DNA of 64,000 nt from positions 62,001-126,000 of the forward strand of contig MQVO02000036.1 of assembly GCA_001986395.2 (NCBI GenBank), written 5' to 3'. This document shows positions 33,531 to 46,059 of this stretch, piece by piece (the stretch's first letter is position 1; every line of letters starts with the position of its first letter). A model generated the notes under the pieces. That model had not been told where the DNA came from and did not search any database. It saw only the letters and a list, made by a program, of their open reading frames with translations. Made by a program: the position numbers and the translations under genes. This stretch comes from Irpex lacteus (lineage: Eukaryota > Basidiomycota > Agaricomycetes > Polyporales > Irpicaceae).

Positions 33531-35458
33531 TGACCTTGGTCTCTTATATGCGTGCGCCAGGTACATAATCCATCTACGTGAAACAATGAGAGCTTCTGTT
33601 AATACGATAGTATAGTATACAGAGAGTATGTTGCGCACCATATGCACCGTGTACAACATATCCTCTGTGTCCTTTCGCCGCCTCCCTGCCAGTGGCAGTA
33701 CTTAAATCCTAGCTTGACAAATGGGGCTCGCGCTTCCTGTGAATCCTCTACCATAAAATCCAGCATGCGTTTGGCACCGAGAGCTTAGGAATGGTGTGTG
33801 AAAGCCTCATGTCTATCGCAGATGGATGGACTGAGAGGTAGGTAGATTCTTAGAGGAACGTTAGGAATCTTGGTAACACACGATCGGGGCAGTCACGCAC
33901 CAAAACTCCCGGTCAATGTCGTCCCCGGTGGTTCCCTTCGTCAAGCTTCATGGTTAAAAGATTGTGGGGAGTGCGAGAGAGTGGTACACAGGCAAGGACG
34001 AGGTGGTGGTTTGAAGAGAGATCCAGGAGTCTGACCGCGATCATCGAGTAGTTTCGATCGAGCTTGGTCGATCGTTCCTGACCCTGAGATCAGACCGCAA
34101 GCCGTCAGTTGGTCATGATCACCTCTTTACACCTGCACGCTCGTCATCGCTTTACACTCCCTCTTCAATCTGTCACTACCGGCCTCTTGTAAGGCATTCT
34201 CTCAAAGGGTTACTACGGATGCATTTGGAGGTGCGTTTGTATAAACTTTGCCAGAGCGATGCTGACAGCTCGAATCATACATAGCCAGATTGTCCATAAC
34301 GACATGAAGCCTGCTGATATCACGAAGCGATTAAGAAGCCCAGTGGGCTCGTGCATAGATGGAACGAGGAACTAACATACATAGGCTTGAGCTGATGCTG
34401 TGCAGGTCAGTGCTCGAAACGCGCAAATTACTGGTGGTGGAACGAGGACTCAGGTAGACCGCAGGTGTACGGTGAACAATAGGTCCACAGGCGGGCTACG
34501 GTGATGTATTATACCCTTCCACTCAAGCTGCGTGCCAGCGTATACACTAGTCAAGCCCCGATGCGCTCTCTTCTCGCCACTCTTGCTCCCCCTTCACCCA
34601 GTCATCCATCTTTCACGAAGGCCATACTTGCTCGTAACCGGGACATCGAGAAGAAGGGAGGTCATCTGTGGTGAAGTCATATTGGAAGGAATACCTGCGA
34701 GGTGCGTCTTTGCTGTCTTCGGAAATTCCTTGTTGTGCTAAATTCTAAATTACGTTGGAACCAGGTTGAGACGAGGATAGCAGCGGGAGGTCGAATATCA
34801 TGAGCACAACGGTGAGCTATTGTTCTGAATAGAACTTTGACGTATCCTCTAACGATGTAGCTCAGCATTCGAACTCCATTCTGTACGATCCACGTTGCAG
34901 CAGGCATCAAGGAGCTTCACCATCATTCGGATATTGGCAGGCTACCCGGTTCCTTGAGGCAGTGACCCTTGCAGCGAGTATCTATGCATGAAGTACATGT
35001 CGTGGTGTCAGGCATGAAATAACACGTAGTTTCAAACTTAATATGCCTGTTCACCCGTTGACTTAATCGTCTACTCGAGTATATTACTCATTAATCAGAG
35101 ACAAGTCGGATGCGAAGTTAAATCAACCATACAGGTGCAGTACGCACTCTACACAGGACACAGAAGTGAGAATTCCGAAGGATATCATGTCTAGTAGCAC
35201 TGTACACATGTAATTGTACTTAATAGGCTCATAGTACCCGGCTTGCTTGAGACCCGTGCGGCGCACTTCAGAATATACTCGGTCGGAAACTAGCAGCGAA
35301 TGCGAAAAGCAAATATGAAATCATTATAGCTAACTACCAACATGCGGAAGGTATTTAACGGTACGCGCAGTGCGAGCAATATGTTCGCACTCTCGGAGCC
35401 ACCCGGGCATGGTCGAACCTTCAAATACGCATCAGCATTTTATTCACGATTGATAGAG
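33531..35458. other. no firm gene; kinase-like scraps
   Basis: Two short plus-strand stretches recall a protein kinase: IIHSQIVHNDMKPADI (about 34276-34323, like the HRDxKPxN loop) and TIHVAAGIKELHHHSDIG (about 34886-34937). They are out of order and lack the conserved Asp-Phe-Gly region, so at most they are relics. Nothing else is supported. Confidence 0.25.
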
Positions 35459-36567
35459 TCAATAACGAACCTGGTATTGCAAAGTCTCAGCATGCGAGGC
35501 GTTTGCGTGCCCTCGCAAAGCCCCGACATACGGGCGTAATCTCCCCGTAACCTGCTGGCGTGTCTGTCACAAAGATAGCTGAATGAAAGGAGTCGGCATT
35601 CGTTATAACAAGGTAAAAGGCAATAACTCACTTGACATACAGGGACATAATCTCTCCCTAGGAGACAAGCATTCTCCTTCGTGAGATACAATGTACGAGC
35701 ATAGTCTCCCCGTCCCGAAGGTTCGTATAGAGGGTGAAAGGGGCTTGGCTATATGCGATAGAGTGGACATTAGTAGGATCCCGTTGGAACATGACAACAC
35801 GAAGACTTACCGAATTTGTTGCAAAGCAACATGGTGACATATTGCAGCGGTCCTTAACACCAAATACCTGCAAAAGGAACAATCAGCGGACGTCGTGTCG
35901 TAGATCAGAGAACAAAAACATACCTGAAATGTACGACCATAATCTCCCCATGCGATAAGTCGTTCGGTCTCCGCATGGTCCGGCGTACGAGCATAGTCTC
36001 CCCGTCCCGAAGGCTCGTAGAGTCCGCGAGCGGGGGCTGCCTATACGGGAGATAGAAGGACGATGAGCGTGGTTACATCATGTAAATGAACATAACAACT
36101 TACGCTCAAGGGGACAAGGTGACAGGACGGTGGCCGAAGGGTGGAGGCTCTACTGCGAGCATATGTCAGGCATGCATGACAATCGAGTAGAAAAAGCATG
36201 TACTCACAGTCATATAACCAACGCTCGACGCTCAGAAGCCGTACGACGCCGTGTGAACACGGAGCCAGATGTAGGGCACCATCTAATGAGTTGACAGAGG
36301 GGAATGAGTACGTGTGTATGACAGTAAACATAAATAACATAACATACCTTCAAGCAATTGAACGACGTGGGGTAGGTGGTAGAAGAGGCGGCGCGAGCGA
36401 GTAGATGAGAGTGGGAAGGGAGAAGGGAGGACAGAGAAGAGATGAGGGCGGGGAGTGAGAAGAGAGAATAGATGAAGGACCTCGTCACCTTCCGCCGCCT
36501 TTTTATACACTTTCTGGACAGGAAGACGCCCTCGACCTGATGACGCATCGTCGGAGAGGTGAGCCAT
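35459..36567 (-). CDS. orphan multi-exon gene with a duplicated 39-residue exon
   Basis: Four exons at the 3' end join in phase 0: 36040-35924 (117 bases), 35867-35811 (57), 35748-35632 (117) and 35563-35459 (105, with stop). Introns are 56, 62 and 68 bases with GT-AG ends. The two 117-base exons are related: both encode LYEPSGRGDYART and then a second GDY or RDY motif. The likely start is ATG 36567, with exons 36567-36348 and 36282-36208 (reading VVQLLE-DGALHLAP across the junction). The link to the next exon (near 36155-36107) is off by one base unless a non-standard acceptor is used. No known domain was recognised. It is a lineage-specific candidate. Confidence 0.45.
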
Positions 36568-39500
36568 GTGCAGCAGCTTGTTTACATGTCAGAGTTCCCC
36601 CTCGGATCCTCGAATTGTTGGTGGCCGCACTCGATCTCTTGCGGCGTCCGAGAGACGCGCTCGAACCCCAGTTCCGTGCCTTCCCAGCTCAACGTCTGCT
36701 GCAGTCCATTAAATTTGCCTGTACGCGTCAGGGAGTTGGAACAATTCAGATGACGGAAAGTGAAAGTTCCTTACTTTGGGTTTGAGGTGTCCGTACTCGT
36801 CACCCTCGAATGTCAGACCGTTCTCTGCACCCAGAGGTAATTTGACGTATCTCGAACGCGACGCCTCCTTCTCGTAATCCAGGCCTCAAGAGGGTTGTCG
36901 TGGGATGTGCTATACAGCTGCGGCTCGCAGGGAAGCCTGCCAGAATGGGATTCTCCGCTCGGGGGCCAGAAATCGAAGTTGCGGACTGTGATGCGTTAGT
37001 AACGTGACCAGCATGTTTAATGTGATTGAGTTCATGTACGCACGTCACCAGCTGAGTGTTCCTCGTGCTTCTAAGTAAGATTTCTCGGCCGGTGATTGAA
37101 CCCAATAGGATGCATCTGTACGGGATAATCAGTTCCCTCCATGGCAACTTGAATGTCAGGAAAACAGAAGTGCTACTCACCCAGGTGGAGGCCACGTTTG
37201 TCGCCGCAATCACGAGCGCGCTCACAACTTGAAGTCTACAATACGAGACAGTCATTGTTAACCCTGACAGAAACCCGCACATGACGAAACTTACGAATAG
37301 GAACCGCAACTGCTAAGTCAGCCCAACATCGACATGCCATTCAGGAATAGCACGTCTATCGACCTCCAAATCTTCCGTAATACGATACCATACTACTGGG
37401 CCCACGCCGTCCATGCGTGAATGGGCTCCACGGCTTGAATCGAGGGTGTTCCATGGCCGACTTCTTGCAAATGGCCTGCCTGCGACAAAAGAGCCAGTAG
37501 AAGGAAAACTGACGTTACACGAGCCACATGTGTCCTGACTCTTTGTTCGAAGACAGTGCTGAAGCTTCACGTGAGCTCGTTTATACCCCAAATATTGCGT
37601 ACGCACCTTCAATCATCATCGAGATTGAGCTCGAGGGATGGAAACTGTCAATATCTGCGCGGATCATCTTCCTAGCAGCTTGTCAGCGGAGATGCATCTT
37701 GCTTATCTTTGAGTGCGGCGTTCACGGACAGAATGTGCGCAACCTATTCCTATTCTCAGTTTCACGTGAGCTTGTTGACTGGGATTGAGAAGCTGATCAC
37801 TCACGGTCTGATGGTCATTGACAACGAGCGTCACCATTACAAATTCGTGACTCCGAGTCGATATTGAGTCCACCACAAGCACGACAATCCACAAACCTGC
37901 TAAGGTATAAAACAATAAAAATAAGTCAGTATTGCATTGAACCTTGACCAGTAGAGATAGAATTCTAGAGTGCAAAAAGAGGTCCTGAGTCTCCGGGCCT
38001 ACGTGATAGTGACACAGAGTTTCGTAGCACATGAACTTGAAAGCCAATACATCTATATCGAGAGAAGATTAGCGTCTGGAGTGTCAACATATGACGAAGA
38101 CAACGCACCGCACGTCATGAGATTGCACCCTTAAAGCGTTATCCTTGAGCTCCGGGGTCTTGCGTTCTAGCAGTGTTCTCATTTGCCTTGTCCGAGTTAT
38201 CACAATTGGTCATCGCTCGCTGCTTGACGGTCTAGATTGCAAAATTCGAGGGTAACTCTGTGCTCCATGTCAACACAGAGACAACTAAATTGTGGAAAGG
38301 AACCTTGAAGGTGGAGACCTCGCCTTCGGTGCCCTGTGAGATTTATTGACGTACATGAGTTTGAGGGCGATGTTAGTGGAATGACTGTGGTAATCTGATT
38401 GAGTTCACGTACAAACATTCCTTGTGCTTCTCATGAAGATCTCTCTTGAGCGGATTGATCATGCTTACTATTTCGAGCCTCAAATTTGAACAGTGACTCC
38501 GAGTGCTCCTGCGCCACCGAAGATATGTCTGAGAAATAAAACCAATACTTACTAACTTTGCTGTCCTATTTCCATACGTATTCTCGCTACTACTGTAATC
38601 TTTAATGGTCTACAGAGGCATAATCATTACTTCAGCTCACGTGAGTTAAACTACGACCTACCTAGTCCCATTGAACAAGCATATTCCTCTTCGCTCTGCG
38701 CATGTCAGACGGCCGGGCTCAGTACCACATTTCCGGGCGTGCACTGGTATGGGCATGGGGCACGCCACTATGAATCGAGTGTCCTGAGGATTGGATGTGA
38801 TGCGGACATTCTGGGGTTACAATCGACGTGTACCATCGCGATGCACGTACACCAGCATTTCTGGGAGCGCACGTGAGTTCGTTTACACTGTGGAACATCC
38901 AGAAATGCATACTGACCTTCCATGCATTCAATGGCTTGGAGCTGATGTTGTAGGGTTTGATGATCATTAACGGAATACACCTGGATGAGTACCTTAGTGA
39001 TGACCTTCCCATCGTCTTCTCCAGAGCCCGACAGCGGGAATGATTCTCGTTGGTCTTGAAAACCTTCAACGAGCCGCTTCAGAGCAGTTGTTTGCCTATT
39101 TCACAATTGCACGTGAGTTCGTTGAACTGATCTGAAGTGATGGGAACGGGCTCACTTACTCGCCGAGATGATGATCACCGGGGTTGTGCACCATACGCAT
39201 TGTGCAGATACCTTGCCCCCGCCGGTGCGGTGCAAACTGCTCATACAGTGCAGTCATGGTATCTGAATTTAATGATGCACTCGTTTCCGAATCATGCTGA
39301 GTCCAAAAAATACCGTGGCAGCACCCAGCGAGAGGACTCGTTGTGATCTGATATCGACTTCGGCTTGCCTGCCGCATGTCAGCCTATGAGGGTGAACTCT
39401 GGACCTCAAGATATGTCTGGGCTATAATCAGTATCCGTCAGTATAAAATTCGTGCATCATAGCCACACACCTGAGGTTCCGCGTTGTGATATCCCCGCCA

Positions 39501-41400
39501 TCATTGACACAAGGCGAACTTCAAGTCGAAGGTGATTCCACCAAGGAAGAGGCTGGAACATCGTTGATTCAGCGTATCTAACAGATCGGGTGAGCAAGGG
39601 AGAAGCTTCACCGTGGGATCCCAACGAGTAGTAAACGATCGAGTCCATGCGGGTGTAATCAGCTAACAATTTGATAGAGTTTGCGAGGTGGATGACGTTC
39701 TCCGGCCACTGATGACCCGCACCATGCTCGATAAACAAGCTTACCGGAGTGATACTGGGACACTTCAACGCGTACAGAGTATACTATGAGTGGAATGAGA
39801 CATGAAAACGACTCGAAAGCGACTCTAAAAATCGAAAGCTTACCTTGCAAGCTTAGGATTCTGCGAACAGTTGTCGACCTTGGCTTTGATTGCAGATCTA
39901 ATAACTCACAGTGGATACTCACCAATACCGATCGCGAGGCATGGCCACCATTGGAGGTCACTTAGCGCCACAGATGAGTTTCTGACGTAGAGAAACACCT
40001 GTCAATCAAAGTATTTCGGGGGCGGCGGGGCTTGCTACGAATACTCACTACGAGCCTGGGCCATACTCATCACATCCAACTTAGTATTCTGTGGTTCGGA
40101 GGGTTCTGAAGCAGAGCTTCTCGGTAAGCTGACTTTACTATTTCGGAAGGCCTCGAACGAACTGACCATATGTAATTAGGGCACTAGATAAGCTATCTTG
40201 GCATAAGTTAAGCTTTGCGGAATGAGACACAAAGTGGGGCAACGTACTAGACACTGTCGAACGTGTACCACAGTCCAGCAGCAGTTTCAAGACGGGTGAA
40301 TACTATGGCAGCGGCTAGGATAGCGTGTTACATTTAAACATGAGTTCGAACGAGCAAAACAACACGAAACATACCATCTCTACCAGTTCCCAATCGTTTG
40401 ATCAATTCAAAACTACTGTATGGCACGTGAGTTTGTTGAACGAAAAGTGAGTTTACAAGCATACTCACCGTCAGTGATGCAGGTCTCCTTCGACGTCAGA
40501 ACCCGACATCTGAGATTTCGAGTTCAGAGCTGCTTTGTCACCTGTCGTGTGTGGCGCATATGATACCTTTGGTTATAACACACGAACTGCTCGACTCGGC
40601 GATGCGCTTCTCGTAATTGTTAATTCGATGCTATCGGAATCCCTGTCGTATGCTCCGATATTTGGGGTTTGAAGCTTAGACGGAGGAGCAGCCGTCTGTC
40701 ATTGCACCCTTCGTAACATCGCCACAGTGCGGCCGGTGGCCGCACGTCTAATGTTTTCGGTACCTATCGAAAATGGGTTCACCATACCACATCCAGCGTA
40801 CATAGCGGCAGTCGATTGAATTATTCAAATACCTCATATATCTGGATGTTTACTTGTCTGTTCGCACTGGCAGCTGCCACTACACCAATCAACTTGGTTG
40901 CTCGTAGCTGTTCTGTGCGGTGGCGCGTGTCTATCAGCTGAGTCTACGAGTGCAGCGGCTCAAATGTAGCAATGAAATAAATACTTACTCGAGGCCGCAC
41001 TAAAATGAGAGTGATAAGTAGTGCTAAATGAAATCTATGTTAGCCTAACCTTGTCTTGAAAGGCAATACCGTTTACGTACCGCGTATCCCGACTCCCTGA
41101 TGCGCATATATCCAGTCCGAGGCCTCTATTTCTGACCTCAACATGAATGAGCCTCGGGGCAAGACATTTAACGTATTGGACAGTGATTACTCACAGTAAA
41201 CGTGCCCAGCATTGCTGAGCTATGTGGTAGTCGAGCGAAATCGAAACAACTGCTTGAGACATGCCTCGGCGTGATCTTGAATCTCAAGACCGTCAACAGG
41301 CCAGACGTAGCTCTCGATGCGGAGAATATCTCAGCTCATAACAGACGAGGCTCCTGTAAGTACTCACCACGGGATTGTACGCAGCTAGCCAATCCACATT
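36568..41400 (-). repeat. degenerate repeated exon-intron units with a shared intron motif
   Basis: At least eight minus-strand intron-like segments share the internal sequence AACGAACTCACGTG or a near form (plus-strand CACGTGAGTTCGTT), near 37568, 37763, 38640, 38872, 39110 and 40425, with relatives near 37022 and 38390. They sit between a donor such as GTCAGTATGC or GTAAGTGAGC and an acceptor such as GCTCCCAG. Flanking exon-like peptides also recur: VNDHQT at about 37812 and 38968, and HELNHI/RELNQI at about 37022 and 38400. Further minus-strand donors continue to about 41360. I could not join these into one open gene. Confidence 0.5.
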
Positions 41401-44400
41401 CATGACAGTGGTCGTTGGGGAAGTTGCAGGCGGCGGCACGTCGTTTCACTTCCCAACAATCTCAGTATCGTTATGGGACACGCAACGCCAATATTTGTAG
41501 TTAATTTTGAGAGAACGGCCGGACCGACAGGGGAGGTCAATTCGTCGGGCTTTACCACTGGGTGAATCCAAGAGGTTGTCACGGCGCATATCGAGTAAGT
41601 AGAGGCGGAGACGGGAAATGTGTCTGGATTTGAGAACATGACGTTGATACGCTAGTAAACAGGAGAGCAGAGCCGTACAGAGAGTAGGCAATCACACTAC
41701 GAGATGATAAGCATTACAACGAGGAACCTTGTAAACTGAACTCACAAATGGCGTCAACACCTTCCAACCCGGCCATCTCATCCACCTTCGCTACCTAAAC
41801 CTTTACACTCCGAATCCGTCCCACTTATAGCTGCTTTTAAGCTTTGAGTACTCCCAATAAGTGCGATGTCGATAGGGGATGGGTATCGATTAATGTGCGA
41901 GAGCGGAGGTGGCAGAACAAGAAAGACAAACATCCGGTAGATCTCCGGAAACAGAATGATTGAGTTGGGCGCCCGTGATCACAACTTATCATGGCGTCCT
42001 CGAGAACGCAAACAATATCATTGAGCCATTCCTAGCTTAACTAGCAGCCTAGGGTGCTTGGACACGCAAACTAATATTATATGTACTTATTATCCATGCA
42101 CTCGACAACATTGTGCACCTTTGATTCACCCTGGGTCGAGCATCAAATAAACTACTGGCGTCGAAATCGTTTCTAGATCTTCCTGCCTACTCTCGTCAAT
42201 ACTACGTAGATGAGATATAAGTATATCAGATGTGAGTTAAACACCTGCTTACCCAGACTCATGCATGCATTCCAACTCAATTAGTCAATATTAACAATAA
42301 ACGAGCAGATTAGCTGAAGCGCATATATCCATTTATGACCGAGTAAATGGATCGCATATCATGCATCAATGCATCACGCACGGTCGGGAGATATCGAACG
42401 AGCGGGAAATGATTCCGATATATAAGACACAGGGATAAGGTCAGGAAGCCCTGTTAAACGGCCGGCATTCAGCATGTGGTGGAACAAACAATGACAGGGT
42501 CATTAGATTTACGAGATTGTTATTACTTTGTTACTCTCTGCAGTTGAAGAGCGGGTTTCAGCGTGTGATGGGCGGAAGCGCATATGCAGGGGACGTCTCT
42601 TGAACCCGAGCTTAGGGGCCCATATTCCTGTCGTTTGAACTCAAACGGGTGCCGGCACACATAACTATCCGAGATACTGTCAGAAAACTCAAAATTGACG
42701 TACACGGATATCTCACCTGTGCTTTCGTGCGAACTCCGTATTTGGGTGTTAGCGTTCTTCATTCTAGGGACTTAGGGATTGCAGATACTGAAATTAGCAT
42801 GCACCCGAAATAGACGGCTCACTTTTAGAAACGATTGAGTTTCAGACACTCACAGCGCGCGCAAATGATCCGGGGTGTTGATACCTAGCTCCGATGGGAT
42901 GGAGATGACGGGACCTGGTGTGGTGACGCAGATTCGGTTTTGTTAACAGAATTCCTTACGCTGACGTGCAGGCCGTTTAAGATTTAACACCACATGAAAA
43001 CAGTCAACGGCACAACTCACGTGCCAATCTTCTTTTATCCGCGGTGCTGTTCGGTTTGATCTTGCATTTGCGTGAACTGGCAGCGATCACGGCCGTGGAC
43101 TTCCTTGGAGCCGGGCATCACGGTTGGTTACTTGTGGCCTAAAACGACACAGCGCATTTGCCGTATGAATCCCGCTAAGTATGGGAGTAGAAACAAACAC
43201 AAAAACATGAATTACATGCAGTTAATATTTGACAAAGACAACACGCACTAATTTCTTGGTTATGCCCAAAGTATTCCTCCTTGCACGTGCGGTCATTCAA
43301 TAACACTGCCAAACGGGGCTCTGATCCATTGGATCAGCTGTACATGTACAGTCTTCGAAATAGACCACAAAGATACGCACATGAAAATGCATGACAGGGC
43401 GCGGGGAAGGGTGCTCAATCCGTCAACGGCCTCAAGCTCCTGCGGGAAAGCTCACGCTTCAGTGTCGTTCACGGAATCACTGTAGCATGCGGTTACAAGT
43501 ATATTCATTGTTACATATATGAATTTATAAGATTCAAACCTTTTATAAGTGCATTTTGCGCACTGCTCTCATGTGTTGCGGTGAGATCGAAGTTCGACCC
43601 GGAGTCCTTGATGGGTGTCGAGAGCGAGAGACGAACTGAGTTTGGCACATCTGAGCGTCAAAGCTCTTACCTACCTTTTTCGTAAGGACACCTGTCCATA
43701 TTTGGGTGAATCTTATCTCGAGTCCGAACGCCCATGATCTGAACGTTATCTAATAGCACATCAAGGTCAGTTCCTGTCATCCTTGCTCGCAAAGCGAATC
43801 TAACAGGACCGTATCAGTATGATGTGCAAAATAAAGATACATCGGGTGCGGCTGGCCTTGTCACATTCTCCGTAGGTATTTATTTTGCAACCTCACCATC
43901 TCGAGCTATGCCTCAAGCACCGAAACCACAACAAATTGAGTACAGATTTTGCAGAAAATGAGCAGAGTACACTGACCATGGCCTACCTTAGAGTATCCGT
44001 TTGACAATGAGCTCCACTCCTGTCAACGCGAGCTGTCAGATTTTATTGATCATCTTTTCGGTAAGGTTCAATTTTCACAATTAATTGATAAGCGTTGATT
44101 CCGTTCACGTCAGTGATTGCAGCGAACACAGATACAGCACGGATGGCCTGGTCTCCTCAGAAGTACTGGACGCTGTCTGAGGGTGGCCGAAGGCCATCCC
44201 GTTCTGCTCACCAACTAAGGTCAACTCTGAAGTTGATTGGGTGGCTGAGGTATGGCAGGCGGGCAGGTGGGCAGGCGGGCGGGCGGGCAGGCGGAGAGGG
44301 CGGCATCCAATCTCGTTGACTGACAGATGATGGGTTTGAGGAGATTCACGCGGAGTCGGAGCCACTGATTGATGCGGAAGCAAAGGGAGACGCGAAAGGG

Positions 44401-45337
44401 ATGGGAGGATCAGCGCAAAAAGAGGCAGTGTGCCCTGTGGCAACTCGGGGAATTCACCGCCACACCAAAGGTGGCATTAAATCGAAAAAGAGTTTGTTGA
44501 CAGTTCTGACGTAGATGATCTCAATGACATTGTGATTTCTGACTGACATTTGTCTGGACAAGGTAGGTGCCAGTAATGCAGTGTGTGAATGTTCGTGACG
44601 GATTTCACTGAAGTGCTGCTCATGGATGATACCAATGATCTCATTTTTGTATGTTCAAAACATATGTCTCATATAATGTCGAACCAGCGTGTCACTCTTG
44701 GCATGATAAGAAATGTAAAGACATCACAAAGTGGGATCCACTCAGGACTTGCATTCATTTGTTAAGGTTCGGTCCAAATGAGTTTGCGGTTCATAAGTAA
44801 GCACTCAGGACAAAGCTTCACATCTGTCAAACAAGGAATGCATTAATTGATGTTGACGATCAAACCTACCGAAAACAACACCAGTGGATCCTCATTGCCG
44901 CTGCGAATCAGACAAAAAAAAACTTGAAAGAACTCTGAGTTCGGGAAAGGGGGCCGAATGGACACTTTGTGTCGGCCCAGCCCTCCTTCCCAAACTCTGA
45001 ATTATTTCGGCGTGACCCCCTCCTCCCCCTGGTCCCCCTCCAGAACTCACTCTCATACTCCCACCATCCTAGTCCGCTCCCAGCGCAGCTCTCCGTCATC
45101 GCCAGTATTCCCCGCCCACAAGTTGGCATCGGCTACCCGCAGGTGAGCATATTTATTCCAGCCTGTGAGGACATTTGGTCTCAGCACTGCGCGGTCGAAG
45201 ACCGCCGAGCTTGTTGAGCCAGCCATCGATTTGCGCCTTCTGCAAGCGAGAATCTGTGTCACGAGCCTCTTATGGCTCGCACGACAGTTAGAGGACTCTG
45301 CCATAGTATCAGTCATTGACCCAAGGTGTTTTAGAAC
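41401..45337. other. gene-poor part of the island, no gene seen
   Basis: AT-richer sequence with scattered minus-strand donor-like motifs (about 41745, 42715, 42853, 43018) but no coding continuity. A short microsatellite is listed separately at 44252-44295. Confidence 0.4.
44252..44295. repeat. GGCGGGCA/GGCAGGCG microsatellite
   Basis: About ten copies of a 4-base unit (GGCA, GGCG, GGTG variants) in a row. It has no coding role that I can see. Confidence 0.85.
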
Positions 45338-45856
45338 ATGATTGGGCACCTGCCGCGCTCGCTGACGCGTCATATGCGTTTTCGAGTCGCTATATGCACG
45401 ATAAAAACCATGGTACGTACTGCAATCACGTCGTGACGCGACGAGCACCCTATATTGACGTGTTTGGCATAGGTCGGCCCAGTGGTCGCCGAAGGCGACG
45501 TAGATCGACGCGTGAAGGAGCAGGCCGCCGTTTTCGAAGGTAAAAAATATTTGTTCACGTCGATTGTATACTTACATGTCTTAATCTAGTGACTACCCAA
45601 CTCCATGTACTCCTTACCATTTTCGCAGCAAACGCGCTACACAATTCGTAAGTCAAATTCATAGTCAAGGTTAACGATTTAACAATTTACTTACCACCCG
45701 TTCGCCTTTAGCTTGTCATTTTGTGACGCCCGAGAGGTGAAGTTTGGCCGAGATCGACGCCCGACGCCTGGGTCCCGACTCATTGACTCCCGACCCTCGA
45801 CGCCCGACGCCCGACGTTCGACGTTCGACGTTCGACCCGTCTTATACGCACCCTAG
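45338..45856 (+). CDS. orphan four-exon gene (114 residues)
   Basis: Exons 45338-45412, 45473-45539, 45590-45647 and 45712-45856 have GT-AG borders, introns of 60, 50 and 64 bases, and fully compatible phases, ending at TAG. The joined product runs from MIGHLPRSLTRHMR through VGPVVAEGDVDRRVKEQ and a hydrophobic stretch LHVLLTIFAANALHN to an Arg/Asp/Pro-rich tail. The tail is encoded by the tandem repeat at 45775-45838. No family was recognised. The open frame could arise by chance in exon-like repeats, so I keep this as a candidate. Confidence 0.4.
45775..45838. repeat. CGACGCCCGA / CGACGTTCGA tandem repeat
   Basis: About six copies of a 9- to 10-base unit in a row, with the later ones changed to CGACGTTCGA. 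It lies within the last exon of the candidate gene at 45338 and precedes the longer repeats to the right. Confidence 0.8.
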
Positions 45857-46059
45857 TGTCTTGCTCAGGCTTGCTGTGCTCGTCGTTCTCGCAGTCACGC
45901 CTAGTGGGGCATCATCTCGTCTTAGCAGGTTATATGCGTCAGCAGCCACGCCCCTGACTTGCACTCGCTCGCGGCTTCTTCGACGCGCCCCCCTGGCCGC
46001 ATATACGAACCTAGCCATCAGTCCTATTGCCCCGGCCGTGGACATAAGCTCTCTCGGCC

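Noticed and set aside
36800..37309. Minus-strand open frame of 169 codons with a hydrophobic start (MRFLFVSFVMCGFLSG)
   Set aside because: It reads straight through several good introns, so the apparent signal peptide is probably intron sequence.
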